The notes below the pieces were generated by a model. It made no database searches, was not told the DNA's origin, and saw nothing but the letters and a program-made list of their open reading frames with translations. Both the position numbers and the translations under genes were made by a program. Positions 43,565 through 52,556 of a stretch of 64,000 nucleotides of DNA are shown one piece after another (the stretch's first letter is position 1; the number at the start of each line of letters is the position of its first letter). The DNA comes from Hungateiclostridiaceae bacterium UBA1305 (GTDB lineage: Bacteria > Bacillota > Clostridia > Acetivibrionales > DTU013): positions 21,161 through 85,160 of the forward strand of contig DBTX01000081.1 of assembly GCA_002307275.1 (NCBI GenBank), written 5' to 3'.

Positions 43565-44395
43565 ATGAATACATTTATTATTAACAATGTAAGAATTGTA
43601 ACTGAGTATGGCATTATTGAGAATGGGTTTATCTATGTGAAGCGCGGAATCATTATGAATGTCGGGAGAACAGCCCCAGGCAAAATCCACCGAAGCTGCA
43701 GCACTATTGACGGCAATGGCGGCTGGCTTCTGCCGGGTATGATCGATATCAGTAATGAACAGCTTGCCACTGATGATAATGCATCTTTCTATTCTATTGA
43801 AAAAACCTTGTCCAGCCACGGAATCACCTCTGTATTCCATATGACACCCGGATATGAAGAAACTGGTGACAACAAGCTGGAACAACTCCGGAGATTGGGC
43901 ATAATCCGCCATCATTTCAGGATAAACCTGCCAGTATTGAATTCATACTATATCGTAGGTGCATCGTCAGTCTGCAGTGAAACTGAAATCTCCGCACCCG
44001 GTTCAGATGTTACAACTGCGGGAAAGCATCCGCTCCATAACCCGACCATATACGATATGATCAGTCATCCTTCCATATATATCATTTGCGGCGACAGTGC
44101 GAAGCCTACGATATTGCAGTCCATTTATGCACTTCATCATTTTTATGGGGTGCGTTTGATTGACGCAGTAGGTATGGCCAGCTTAAACCCCGCCAGAGCA
44201 ATTGGTCTTGACAAAAGACTGGGTTCCATTGAGTGGGGAAAAAGAGCAGATCTTATACTTACAGCCGACAGTTCCGATTGCATGAAGATCAGTAAGGTAT
44301 TCGTCAGCGGTTGTATTGTATATGACAGTAAAGTCTCCGGGATTAATGAAGATCAAAATAACTATTTTAAATATCCTATGGACGGTATAATTTAA
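43565..44395 (+). CDS. Degenerate PhnM-like amidohydrolase paralogue
   Basis: A 276-residue protein that aligns by eye with PhnM at both ends: an N-terminal composite beta region ending LPGMID and a C-terminal LNPARAIGLDKRLGSIEWG block. The metal-site segment HSDNIE of PhnM is replaced by SNEQ-type residues, and the internal SHDDDSEEK region is missing, making it about 130 residues shorter. The frame is intact with a start 9 bp after GGGGA, so it is probably expressed but not catalytic in the PhnM manner. A regulatory or binding role under Pho control is possible. Confidence 0.7.
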   Translation: MNTFIINNVRIVTEYGIIENGFIYVKRGIIMNVGRTAPGKIHRSCSTIDGNGGWLLPGMIDISNEQLATDDNASFYSIEKTLSSHGITSVFHMTPGYEETGDNKLEQLRRLGIIRHHFRINLPVLNSYYIVGASSVCSETEISAPGSDVTTAGKHPLHNPTIYDMISHPSIYIICGDSAKPTILQSIYALHHFYGVRLIDAVGMASLNPARAIGLDKRLGSIEWGKRADLILTADSSDCMKISKVFVSGCIVYDSKVSGINEDQNNYFKYPMDGII

Positions 44396-44423
44396 ACTTC
44401 GTGCCATGCAGAAGGAGACATCT

Positions 44424-46274
44424 ATGGAATCAGCCGTTTATAAAACCATATCCAATGAAAATATCAATAACAGACAATCCCAGTATTACCTGCAACCTCT
44501 TGCAGCCAGTAACGGGATAGAAGAAAGAGCATTGGGTGATGAATTTATGGAAATATTAAATCATGAGAAAATCAAAACAGTGTTCCAACCGATTATTTCC
44601 CTTCGAAATGGAGATATCCTGGGTTATGAGGCATTAAGCCGCGGTCCGCAAAAATCTTTTTTTGAGAATCCGGAGAAGCTTTTTGACTACGCCAGGGCAA
44701 TGGGACGACTATGGGAACTGGAATTTCTCTGCCGGTTGAAGGCGTTGGAAAACGTTTCACGTTCCAGCATGACAGATTTGATCTTTATTAATGTGGATCC
44801 CCACATCATAAAGGATGAGAATTTCCGAAAAGGTTTCACAAAAGATTTTCTGCGCAGGTACAACATCAGCCCGGAAAATATCGTGTTTGAAATTACCGAA
44901 AAAAGTGCCGCCGTCAATATCGAGAGCTTCAACAAGCTGATCAATAATTACAAGGATCAGGGGTATAAAATTGCCATTGACGATGCAGGCTCCGGATATT
45001 CAGGCCTGAAGCTGATCACAGACATACATCCTCACTTTATCAAGCTGGATATAAACCTGATCCGTAACATTGACACGGACGGTTTGAAATACGCATTGAT
45101 AAAGACCTTTTTCGAGTTTTGTATGGTCACTGATATCAAACTGATTGCAGAAGGAATTGAAACAGAGAATGAACTGAATACGCTGATAGATATCGGTATC
45201 GATTACGGCCAGGGGTATTTCATACAAAAACCGTCTGAAAAAATTGCCGATATTAATAATGATCTAAAAATACATATCAGTTTAAAGAATGCCAAGAAAA
45301 AGGAGTTGTATGTCAATAGACCTACTACCGTTTTCGTAGGCGACATCTGCCGCAGAAACATAACTGTGGGTTCCAGAAGCACCGGGCTTTCAGTGCTTGA
45401 AACATTTAACAGTAATCCGGCGTTGCACGGCATTCCGGTTGTGGATGACGGGATTCTCGTCGGACTTGTTATGAAGGAGAAGTTTTACTCCAGGTTGGGA
45501 ACACAATATGGCTATGCACTTTATGTCAACAGACCCGTCAGTATATTAATGGATAACCGGCCACTTTGTGTGGATTTTGAAACGACCATCGATATTGTTT
45601 CCAAAATGGCAGTAGCCAGAAATGAAGAATGTCTGTATGACTACATTATTGTAACCAGGGATAATTCCTACTATGGCATTGTGACTGTTAAGGATCTTCT
45701 GGAAAAGACAACGGAGCTGGAGGTTAATTATGCAAGACATTTGAATCCTCTTTCCGGCTTGCCTGGCAATATGCTGATCGAACAGAAACTATCCTATCTC
45801 ATAAGGGATACCAGCCCATATACGGTACTTTATTTCGATATCGACAATTTCAAAGTTTATAATGATATCTACGGCTTTGAAAAAGGCGACAGGGTGCTGC
45901 AATTTCTTGCAGTAAAGCTGGTGGACATATTATCTTCCGAATGCAGTTGCAGTCATTTCATCGGACATATCGGAGGAGACGATTTCATTGCCATTATCAA
46001 ATCACATACTGCCGATGACATCTGCAAAACGATACTGGATTCTTTTGACCGTGGAATTACCGGCTTTTACTCAGAATCTGATCTGGAAAGAGGTGTGTTA
46101 ATTGCCGGGAACCGACATGGCAAGGTAGAAGAATTTGGTTTGATGACTCTTTCCATTGCTGGCATAAGCAATAAAGAGCGCTCTTTTAACGACATTTACC
46201 AGCTTTCGGAGTACTCCAGCCGAATCAAAAGAAAATGCAAGGAGAAGAAGTGCAGCAGCTTCCATATTGAATAA
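44424..46274 (+). CDS. EAL-CBS-GGDEF cyclic di-GMP signalling protein
   Basis: A 616-residue cytoplasmic protein. Residues about 40-285 form an EAL phosphodiesterase domain with catalytic residues present (YEALSRG, INVDPH, FEITEKS, IDDAGSGYS, KLDI, AEGIE). Then come two CBS-like motifs (about 300-430) that could bind nucleotides, and a GGDEF domain (about 445-610) with the variant GGDDF. It likely degrades c-di-GMP with regulation by the CBS and GGDEF parts. ATG at 44424 has GAAGGAG 6 bp upstream. It follows the PhnM-like gene by 28 bp and probably shares its PHO promoter. Confidence 0.88.
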   Translation: MESAVYKTISNENINNRQSQYYLQPLAASNGIEERALGDEFMEILNHEKIKTVFQPIISLRNGDILGYEALSRGPQKSFFENPEKLFDYARAMGRLWELEFLCRLKALENVSRSSMTDLIFINVDPHIIKDENFRKGFTKDFLRRYNISPENIVFEITEKSAAVNIESFNKLINNYKDQGYKIAIDDAGSGYSGLKLITDIHPHFIKLDINLIRNIDTDGLKYALIKTFFEFCMVTDIKLIAEGIETENELNTLIDIGIDYGQGYFIQKPSEKIADINNDLKIHISLKNAKKKELYVNRPTTVFVGDICRRNITVGSRSTGLSVLETFNSNPALHGIPVVDDGILVGLVMKEKFYSRLGTQYGYALYVNRPVSILMDNRPLCVDFETTIDIVSKMAVARNEECLYDYIIVTRDNSYYGIVTVKDLLEKTTELEVNYARHLNPLSGLPGNMLIEQKLSYLIRDTSPYTVLYFDIDNFKVYNDIYGFEKGDRVLQFLAVKLVDILSSECSCSHFIGHIGGDDFIAIIKSHTADDICKTILDSFDRGITGFYSESDLERGVLIAGNRHGKVEEFGLMTLSIAGISNKERSFNDIYQLSEYSSRIKRKCKEKKCSSFHIE

Positions 46275-46286
46275 TTGTTAAGAAAA

Positions 46287-46335
46287 TTATAAAAATCTTA
46301 ACAATTCTTAACAGCGAATTAATTCCGTTTTTATA
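46287..46335 (+). promoter_or_regulatory. PHO-box array of pstS2
   Basis: TTATAA (46287), TTAACA (46298), TTAACA (46308), TTAATT (46319) and TTTATA (46330) follow 11, 10, 11 and 11 bp steps, about 70-120 bp upstream of the gene. Confidence 0.75.
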
Positions 46336-46405
46336 CAATCATAACGTTGGCTTATTATAATCTGTTTGTAAGATAAATTCCCCAAAAAAATAGGAGGTTA
46401 TTAGT

Positions 46406-47623
46406 ATGCAGAAATTTAGGATTCTTATGGTATTTGCACTGGTTTTTTCATTGGTACTTGGAATGGGACTTGTTGCTTCGGCAGCAGATGATTCAGTAAA
46501 AATCGTATTGGATGGTAAAGTACTGGCAGTCGATCAGGCTCCAAGGTTTGAAGACAACTTCACACTGATTCCTGTAAGGGCTATCGGTGAGGCACTCGGC
46601 GGAATAGTAGACTATGATAATGCTACCAAACGAGTTGTGATTAAAACGGCAGACCACACACTGCAGATGGAACTCAACAACAGATATGCCATGGTAGATG
46701 GAAAGTCGGTTGCCATGGATATCCCGATGAGGGGATTTTCTGGAAGAACCTTTGTCCCTGCCCGCTTTGTAGCGGAAAGCCTCGGCGCAGATGTTACATA
46801 TGTTAGTGCTTCAAAAAGTGTAAACATCAAGTACTTTTCAAAAATGACCGGTTCATTGAAGATCAGCGGATCCACTACTATACAGCCTGTAGCTGATGGA
46901 GCAACTATAAAATTGATGGATATGAACAAAGGCAGACTGACAGTAACCGTAGCAGGCGGTGGTTCCGGTGTTGGCGTAAAGGACGCAGTTGCAGGTACAG
47001 TCAATATAGGCAACAGTTCCGCAGCGCTGACCAATGCACAAAAGGCAACCTATCCTAAATTAGTCCAGACATTTATCGGCAGTGATGCCATTGCTGTCAT
47101 CCTCAACAAGGCAAATCCGGTCAAGAATCTTACCAAACAGCAGGTATTTGATATTTACACCGGGAAAATCACCAACTGGAAGGATGTCGGCGGAAATGAC
47201 GCACCCATTCTGGTGCAGGTTCGTGAATCCACCTCCGGTACTGCTGCTTCCTTCTTTGATCTGGCTATCAAGGCGATCGATTCCAAAGCAAAAGTCCCTG
47301 CAACCTTCACGCCTTCCATCTCCAGCGGCGCACTTGCACAGGCGGTAATGTCGAATCCCAATGCTATTGGATATGATTCCTACGGATATATTGATCCCAA
47401 GACAGTTCATGCTGTAGCAGTTGAAGGGATTGATTGCACGGACAATAATGTCAATGCAATGATCTGGCCGTATACCCGTTCTCTTGTAATGCTGACACAG
47501 GGAACTCCCACTGGTCTGAGTGCAGTTTTCATAAACTATGTACGCAGCACGGAAGGCCAGAAGATCCTGACTGATAACGCTTATATCGAATTGAGAAACA
47601 AATATGCAGCTACTTCAAAGTAA
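46406..47623 (+). CDS. pstS: PstS-type phosphate-binding protein fused to a copper-amine-oxidase-N domain
   Basis: A 405-residue exported protein. A signal peptide (about 1-27, cleavage near ASAAD) is followed by a copper-amine-oxidase N-terminal-type (stalk) domain (about 30-145, with IPVRAIGEALG and FVPARFVAESLG) and then a PstS domain (about 150-405, with SGSTTIQPVADG and GGGSGVGVKD). There is no lipobox, so the stalk domain may hold the binding protein to the wall in place of a lipid anchor. AGGAGG before ATG supports the start. It heads the pstS2-pstC-pstA-pstB2 operon. Confidence 0.92.
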   Translation: MQKFRILMVFALVFSLVLGMGLVASAADDSVKIVLDGKVLAVDQAPRFEDNFTLIPVRAIGEALGGIVDYDNATKRVVIKTADHTLQMELNNRYAMVDGKSVAMDIPMRGFSGRTFVPARFVAESLGADVTYVSASKSVNIKYFSKMTGSLKISGSTTIQPVADGATIKLMDMNKGRLTVTVAGGGSGVGVKDAVAGTVNIGNSSAALTNAQKATYPKLVQTFIGSDAIAVILNKANPVKNLTKQQVFDIYTGKITNWKDVGGNDAPILVQVRESTSGTAASFFDLAIKAIDSKAKVPATFTPSISSGALAQAVMSNPNAIGYDSYGYIDPKTVHAVAVEGIDCTDNNVNAMIWPYTRSLVMLTQGTPTGLSAVFINYVRSTEGQKILTDNAYIELRNKYAATSK

Positions 47624-47640
47624 ATATCCCATATAAGTCT

Positions 47641-47674
47641 CCAAAGGCATCAGGCAGAAGCCTGGTGCCTTTGG
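47641..47674 (+). other. Intercistronic hairpin between pstS2 and pstC
   Basis: CCAAAGGCA pairs with TGCCTTTGG, with an inner AGGC/GCCT stem. No T-run follows, so it is more likely a processing or mRNA-protecting stem than a terminator, as between phnD and phnC. Confidence 0.75.
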
Positions 47675-47737
47675 AAGTTCTAAAACAGGGACAATACAAT
47701 ACCGACATATGTTTTTTAAGAAAAAAGGTGGTGCAGT

Positions 47738-48769
47738 ATGGAACAAGGTCAAATCGCAGAGCGCATTTCAATGTCTGTGAGTCATAGTAAGGAACAATCC
47801 TGTATTCGACGTGCAAAGCTCATTGATGGAATAGCGGAAAAGATAATTCTGTTTTTGACAGTAATGAGCGCGTTGATGATTGTATTTATATTTATCTTTA
47901 TCATTCAAAAATCCTTTGGCGTCTTTTCAAAAAGCGGCGTTGGTTTTGTTACAAAAACAGGCTTCGACCAACAGGTGGCGGATTCCTTTGTCGCACTTCC
48001 AGACGAGCAGACTTGGGTTTTCGGTGTGCTTGGGCTTCTGGCCGGTTCATTGCTGACTACATTGGGTGCTTTATTACTGGCAGTTCCCATGGGTATTGGT
48101 ACGGCAGTCGTCATCTCTGAATTATCCCCTATGTGGACAAGAAAATTTCTGCAATCGGTAATCAGGCTTCTTGCTGCGATTCCCTCCATTCTTTTTGGCT
48201 TGATCGGCATGCTGGTTGTCATCCCATTCATACAAAAAACCTTTGTCACAACCGAACTGCAGTTAAAATACATCCAATTCTTCCAAATGGACGGGAAAAG
48301 TCTCCTCGCCGGTATTCTGGTTCTCAGTCTCATGATCCTGCCGATCATTGTAGCTCTCAGTGTAGACGCTATCAATGCAGTACCCAAAAAGTACATGGAG
48401 GCTTCACTTGCTCTTGGATTATCACGCTGGCGCTCCATTGTCAAGGTGGTGCTGCCTTCAGCCAAATCCGGCATTCTGGCAGGCGCGGTACTTGGTATGG
48501 GACGAGCTATGGGAGAGGCGATCGCACTCTCGATGGTTACCGGAGGTGTTGGACATATTCCAAATCCGGCCAATGGTACGGGCTTCCTGTTGACACCTGT
48601 TCTTACTCTTGCATCCGCTATCGTTAACAAGTCGGAGGCCATGTCTGTTCCGTCCATTGAGTCGGCATTGTTCGGCTGCGGCGTTGTACTGCTGCTTACT
48701 ACGACAATATTAAGCATATCGACCAGGGTTGTGGAATATGCGGTAAAAAGGAGGCAGGGACTTGTTTAA
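47738..48769 (+). CDS. pstC: Phosphate ABC transporter permease PstC
   Basis: A 343-residue permease with about six membrane segments, the conserved RLLAAIPSILFGLIG region and the EAA-type loop EASLALGLSRWRS. It forms the phosphate channel with PstA. AAGGTGGTG before ATG supports the start. Its stop overlaps the pstA start. Confidence 0.95.
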   Translation: MEQGQIAERISMSVSHSKEQSCIRRAKLIDGIAEKIILFLTVMSALMIVFIFIFIIQKSFGVFSKSGVGFVTKTGFDQQVADSFVALPDEQTWVFGVLGLLAGSLLTTLGALLLAVPMGIGTAVVISELSPMWTRKFLQSVIRLLAAIPSILFGLIGMLVVIPFIQKTFVTTELQLKYIQFFQMDGKSLLAGILVLSLMILPIIVALSVDAINAVPKKYMEASLALGLSRWRSIVKVVLPSAKSGILAGAVLGMGRAMGEAIALSMVTGGVGHIPNPANGTGFLLTPVLTLASAIVNKSEAMSVPSIESALFGCGVVLLLTTTILSISTRVVEYAVKRRQGLV

Positions 48770-49694
48770 CAGAATTTATAAGGAATATTTCGGCCAGTGG
48801 CTTTCCTGGTTCTCATCCATTCTAACCATCGTATTGTGCATGGCGATGATTGGTTATATTTTTGTCAATGGCATATCACATATCAGCCCAAAGCTCATCT
48901 TTACCGATCCGTTACCAGGATCTGATGAAGCCAGCATGGGTGGGATCCTTTCTCCTATCATCGGAACGCTGCTGTTGACGCTCATCGGTATTGTTTTTGC
49001 TTTCCCATGGGCCCTGGCAACTGCGATTTATTTATCGGAATATTCGGAGAGAAACCCCCTGGCGAAATATTTCAGATTAGGTATTGATGTGCTGTCAAGT
49101 GTTCCCACCGTTGTCATCGGTATTTTCGGACTCACTATTTTCAGCCTTCCTCAACTTGGATTTATGAGTTCGATGGTAGAGGGCACAGGTGTCAGTAAAG
49201 CCTTTGGACGATCCTTCCTTGTAGCCGGTATTACAATGGCGGTTATGGTATTGCCATTTGTCATTAAAACCTGCGAGGAAGCGATCAAGGTCATTCCACA
49301 GTCCTATAGGGAGGGATCTCTGGCAATTGGTGCAAGCAAATGGCATACGATAGTAAAGATTATTTTACCCTCCGCTAAAAATGGTATCATCACTGCCGTT
49401 ATTCTTGGCATGGGCAGAATAATCGGCGATACTGCCATCGTCTGGCTTGCGCTGGGCGGATCCATCCGGATGACCGGTCTTCAGCCATGGTGGAGTCCGG
49501 AGAAATGGCTCAGCACTCTAAAGAATTCCGGCTCCACACTGACTTCCTATATTTATTTTGTATCTCCTGCAGGTGAGCTGAATATGCCTGGCCTGGCATT
49601 CGGAGCATCGCTTATTTTGATTATCATTATTGTAGCATTGAATTTTTTCGCCGATCTGATTGGTAGTATGAACAAAACAATAAGAGAGGAATGA
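48762..49694 (+). CDS. pstA: Phosphate ABC transporter permease PstA
   Basis: A 310-residue permease with the SSVPTVVIGIFGL block and EAA loop REGSLAIGASKWHT. The start is TTG at 48762, which has AGGAGG 7 bp upstream and overlaps pstC by 8 bp, so translation is coupled. It ends 4 bp before pstB2. Confidence 0.94.
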   Translation: MFNRIYKEYFGQWLSWFSSILTIVLCMAMIGYIFVNGISHISPKLIFTDPLPGSDEASMGGILSPIIGTLLLTLIGIVFAFPWALATAIYLSEYSERNPLAKYFRLGIDVLSSVPTVVIGIFGLTIFSLPQLGFMSSMVEGTGVSKAFGRSFLVAGITMAVMVLPFVIKTCEEAIKVIPQSYREGSLAIGASKWHTIVKIILPSAKNGIITAVILGMGRIIGDTAIVWLALGGSIRMTGLQPWWSPEKWLSTLKNSGSTLTSYIYFVSPAGELNMPGLAFGASLILIIIIVALNFFADLIGSMNKTIREE

Positions 49695-49698
49695 TAAT

Positions 49699-50517
49699 AT
49701 GGCAGCGGTAAATATTGATTTCAGCCAGGTAACCGACAGATATATCGAGGATGCCGGGGATGCAGGTATCGCTCTTCAGACAGATCATGTGAATGTATGG
49801 TATTCGGGCACGCAGGCGCTGAAGGATGTGACCATTGCAATACCGAAAAACAGGATCACCGCTTTTATCGGACCTTCCGGATGCGGCAAGACAACACTTT
49901 TAAAATGTTTTAACCGTATGAATGATATCGTCTCAGGTTTCCGGCTGGAAGGGAAAATAACACTTCATGGTGAAGATTTGTATAACGTCAGCCAGAGTCC
50001 GATCAATACCCGAAGGAGAATCGGAATGGTGTTCCAACAGCCAAATCCTTTCCCCATGACCATATACGATAACCTCAGGCTGCCTATTGTGGAAAATATG
50101 CAAGGGATCAGCAACAGCCGCGTCAGGCAGATTATCAGCGAAAAGCTGCAGGCAGCCAACTTATACGAGGAAGTAAAGGACCGCCTTCACAAATCTGCGC
50201 TCCGGTTATCCGGCGGCCAGCAGCAGAGGCTTTGCATCGCCAGATCGCTTGTGCTCGAACCGGAGATCCTTTTGCTTGATGAGCCCTGTTCCGCATTGGA
50301 TCATATTTCTACATTTAAAATAGAGAATTTACTGACGGATCTGAAAAAGAACTATACCATTGTCATTGTGACGCACAATCTGCAACAGGCAACAAGAATA
50401 GCAGACCATGTGGCTTTCTTTTATCAGGGCAAAATCGAAGAACAGGGACCGGCGCAGGAGGTATTCCTGAAGCCGCAGTCGGAACTGACTGCGAATTACC
50501 TTCATGGTGCATATTAA
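49699..50517 (+). CDS. pstB: Phosphate ABC transporter ATP-binding protein PstB (copy 2)
   Basis: A 272-residue ATPase with Walker A GPSGCGKTT, signature LSGGQQQR and Walker B LLLDEPCSALDH. It has about 20 more N-terminal residues than copy 1. It belongs to the pstS2CAB operon and is the direct partner of PstCA; why a second, phoU-linked copy exists is not clear, but separate transport and signalling roles are possible. Confidence 0.95.
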   Translation: MAAVNIDFSQVTDRYIEDAGDAGIALQTDHVNVWYSGTQALKDVTIAIPKNRITAFIGPSGCGKTTLLKCFNRMNDIVSGFRLEGKITLHGEDLYNVSQSPINTRRRIGMVFQQPNPFPMTIYDNLRLPIVENMQGISNSRVRQIISEKLQAANLYEEVKDRLHKSALRLSGGQQQRLCIARSLVLEPEILLLDEPCSALDHISTFKIENLLTDLKKNYTIVIVTHNLQQATRIADHVAFFYQGKIEEQGPAQEVFLKPQSELTANYLHGAY

Positions 50518-50599
50518 AATGAAAAGAAGATAATATTTGTCAGATTAATTTTCTTAAGTGTTGGTATATATAAGATAATCAACTTATTATCTGAAAGAG

Positions 50600-50667
50600 A
50601 AATTTATGTCTGTGTAATTATGGAAATTTAACAGATCAGCCAAACAAATGCATCCAGACATAAATTT
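50600..50667 (+). promoter_or_regulatory. Long inverted repeat in the leader of the CoA-disulfide reductase gene
   Basis: AAATTTATGTCTG (50600-50612) and CAGACATAAATTT (50655-50667) are perfect 13-bp complements separated by 42 nt. The second arm ends directly at the GGGGG ribosome binding site. It could be a leader stem that controls translation or a pair of operator half-sites. A smaller stem AGATAAT/ATTATCT lies just upstream. Confidence 0.6.
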
Positions 50668-50676
50668 GGGGGTTAT

Positions 50677-52347
50677 ATGAAAATACTGATAATTGGGGCC
50701 GTAGCAGCAGGCACATCAGCAGCAGCCAAGGCGCGCAGAAATGATGAAGCTGCGGAAATCAAAATATATGAGATGGACAGCGATATTTCCTATTCAGCCT
50801 GTGGATTGCCATATTATATTGGGAACGAAGTTGAGGGCAGGGAGCAATTGGTGCCCAGAAATGCTGCCTTTTTCAAGAGTAAATATAACGTTGATATATA
50901 TACGGGACATCAGGTATTAAGTATTAGTCCTGATGAAAAAAGCATAACAGTAAAAGATCTTTCTTCATCTGTTATTTTTACCGAAAGCTATGACAGATTA
51001 GTTGTATCCACTGGCGCCAGATCTGTCTTACCGCCAATAAAGGGTGCCGAAAAAAAGAATGTTTTTGTATTGAGAAATGTCCGAAGCGCTGATGCAATTA
51101 AAAGCTATATTGAACAAACAAAACCCAGGAAGGCGTTGATTATAGGTTCTGGATTCATTGGACTTGAAATGGTGGAAAATTTGAAAAAGCTCGGCATGGA
51201 AGCAGCTGTCGTAGAAATGGAAGACCATTTGATGAAACCGCTGGATAATGACATTTCAATATACTTAAGGGATGTAGTCGTAAAAAATGGTATTCAGGTA
51301 TATCTGGAAGATTCAATTCTGGAACTGAGCGGTGAAGAGGTTGCTAAAAAGGCCCTGCTGAAAAGTGGAAATGAAATTGAGACAGATATGGTCATAGTTG
51401 CCGCTGGCATCCGCCCGAACGTAGAACTGGCAAGGAAGGCGGGAGTTGAGCTCGGAGTAACAGGAGCAATAAAGGTTGACAACAGGATGGAAACAAGCGT
51501 AAAAGACATCTATGCCTGTGGAGATTGCGCAGAAACTTACTCTCTCATCACAGGAAAGGCTTTTTATCGTCCCCTGGGATCAACCGCCAACAAGATGGGC
51601 AGGATTGCAGGCGATCAAATAACAGGCGGTGATCTGGAGTTCAGAGGAATACTTGGAACAGGCATATTCAAGATATTTGATCATACTGTTGCACTATCAG
51701 GACTGACAGAAAGAGAAGCCAGGCAGGAAGGATATGATGTGGCAGTCTGCCATAATATAAAACCGGACAAACCGGAGTATTTCCATGGGGAAGAAATGCT
51801 GATCAAAGCCGTGGCGGATAAAAAAAGCGGAAGGCTGCTGGGTGTTCAGATCATTGGTAAAGCCGGGGTGGATAAACGGATTGATGTTTTTGTCACTGCG
51901 ATGACTTACGGTGGAAAAGTTCAGGACTTGTTTCATCTTGACCTGGCCTATGCACCGCCCTATTCGACAACGAAAGATCCCGTCATGTATACAGGGATGA
52001 TTCTGACTAATGAAATTGAGCGTGGCAGAAAGCTTATTACGGCGGAAGAATTGGCAAACAGGCTTGAGGCAGGCGATAATGTTAATATTATAGATGCAAG
52101 GGTTTCCAAGCAGTATCAACAGAACCATATTGCGAATGCAGTTAATATGCCGCATGAAGGTTTACGTAATTCAATGGATGAACTGGACAGGAATGCTGTT
52201 ACAGTAACCTATTGCAATAAGGGAGTAACGGGCAATGCCGCCCAGAATATTCTTATGAATAGCGGCTTCAAGCAAGTATACAACCTTTCAGGCGGCCACA
52301 AGCATTTTATGAAGGTAACAAAAGGCAAAGGTTCTGTGTCAAATTAA
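50677..52347 (+). CDS. CoA-disulfide reductase/NADH oxidase-type flavoprotein with rhodanese domain
   Basis: A 556-residue fusion. The N-terminal 450 residues are a pyridine-nucleotide-disulfide oxidoreductase with an FAD motif at the start, the single redox cysteine in SACGLPYYIG and a second Rossmann motif (GSGFIGLEM). The C-terminal 95 residues form a rhodanese domain with the active cysteine in TYCNKGVTG. Proteins of this build reduce CoA disulfides or per- and polysulfides with NAD(P)H. GGGGG lies 4-5 bp before the ATG. It is not an obvious phosphate gene; thiol or sulfide stress is its likely field. Confidence 0.9.
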   Translation: MKILIIGAVAAGTSAAAKARRNDEAAEIKIYEMDSDISYSACGLPYYIGNEVEGREQLVPRNAAFFKSKYNVDIYTGHQVLSISPDEKSITVKDLSSSVIFTESYDRLVVSTGARSVLPPIKGAEKKNVFVLRNVRSADAIKSYIEQTKPRKALIIGSGFIGLEMVENLKKLGMEAAVVEMEDHLMKPLDNDISIYLRDVVVKNGIQVYLEDSILELSGEEVAKKALLKSGNEIETDMVIVAAGIRPNVELARKAGVELGVTGAIKVDNRMETSVKDIYACGDCAETYSLITGKAFYRPLGSTANKMGRIAGDQITGGDLEFRGILGTGIFKIFDHTVALSGLTEREARQEGYDVAVCHNIKPDKPEYFHGEEMLIKAVADKKSGRLLGVQIIGKAGVDKRIDVFVTAMTYGGKVQDLFHLDLAYAPPYSTTKDPVMYTGMILTNEIERGRKLITAEELANRLEAGDNVNIIDARVSKQYQQNHIANAVNMPHEGLRNSMDELDRNAVTVTYCNKGVTGNAAQNILMNSGFKQVYNLSGGHKHFMKVTKGKGSVSN

Positions 52348-52509
52348 TTATGAAATATATTCTTCCGGCATACAATCCCCTAATATATTAAAGAGATTGT
52401 TGAAAAAAGGTATTTGTTCCAGCAGCAAAAAACCTGCGCCGGCAAGTAAAACAATACCCATTATGAGCAACCATTCCCTGAAGGCAATTGGACTTTTCAT
52501 TCTTACCAT
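52348..52509 (-). CDS. 53-aa single-span membrane protein, Pho-box controlled
   Basis: A short gene on the minus strand encoding 53 residues: a basic head, one membrane helix (about residues 13-30, rich in Leu, Ile, Gly and Ala), then a short tail containing a cysteine. The helix and following IPFF resemble the small DUF2905-type membrane proteins, but the family tail is not convincing. AAAGGAG and AGGAAG precede the ATG. Its stop abuts the convergent reductase gene. A four-repeat minus-strand PHO array lies 48-86 bp upstream, which argues strongly for a real gene. Function unknown. Confidence 0.6.
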   Translation of the reverse strand: MVRMKSPIAFREWLLIMGIVLLAGAGFLLLEQIPFFNNLFNILGDCMPEEYIS

Positions 52510-52556
52510 CTTCCTCAACTCCTTTATTTAAGTCTAGCAGGATAAGTTTATGGCAA

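Noticed and set aside
47905..48717. A 270-codon minus-strand frame across pstC
   Set aside because: Antisense shadow of a permease gene with strong codon and motif support on the plus strand.
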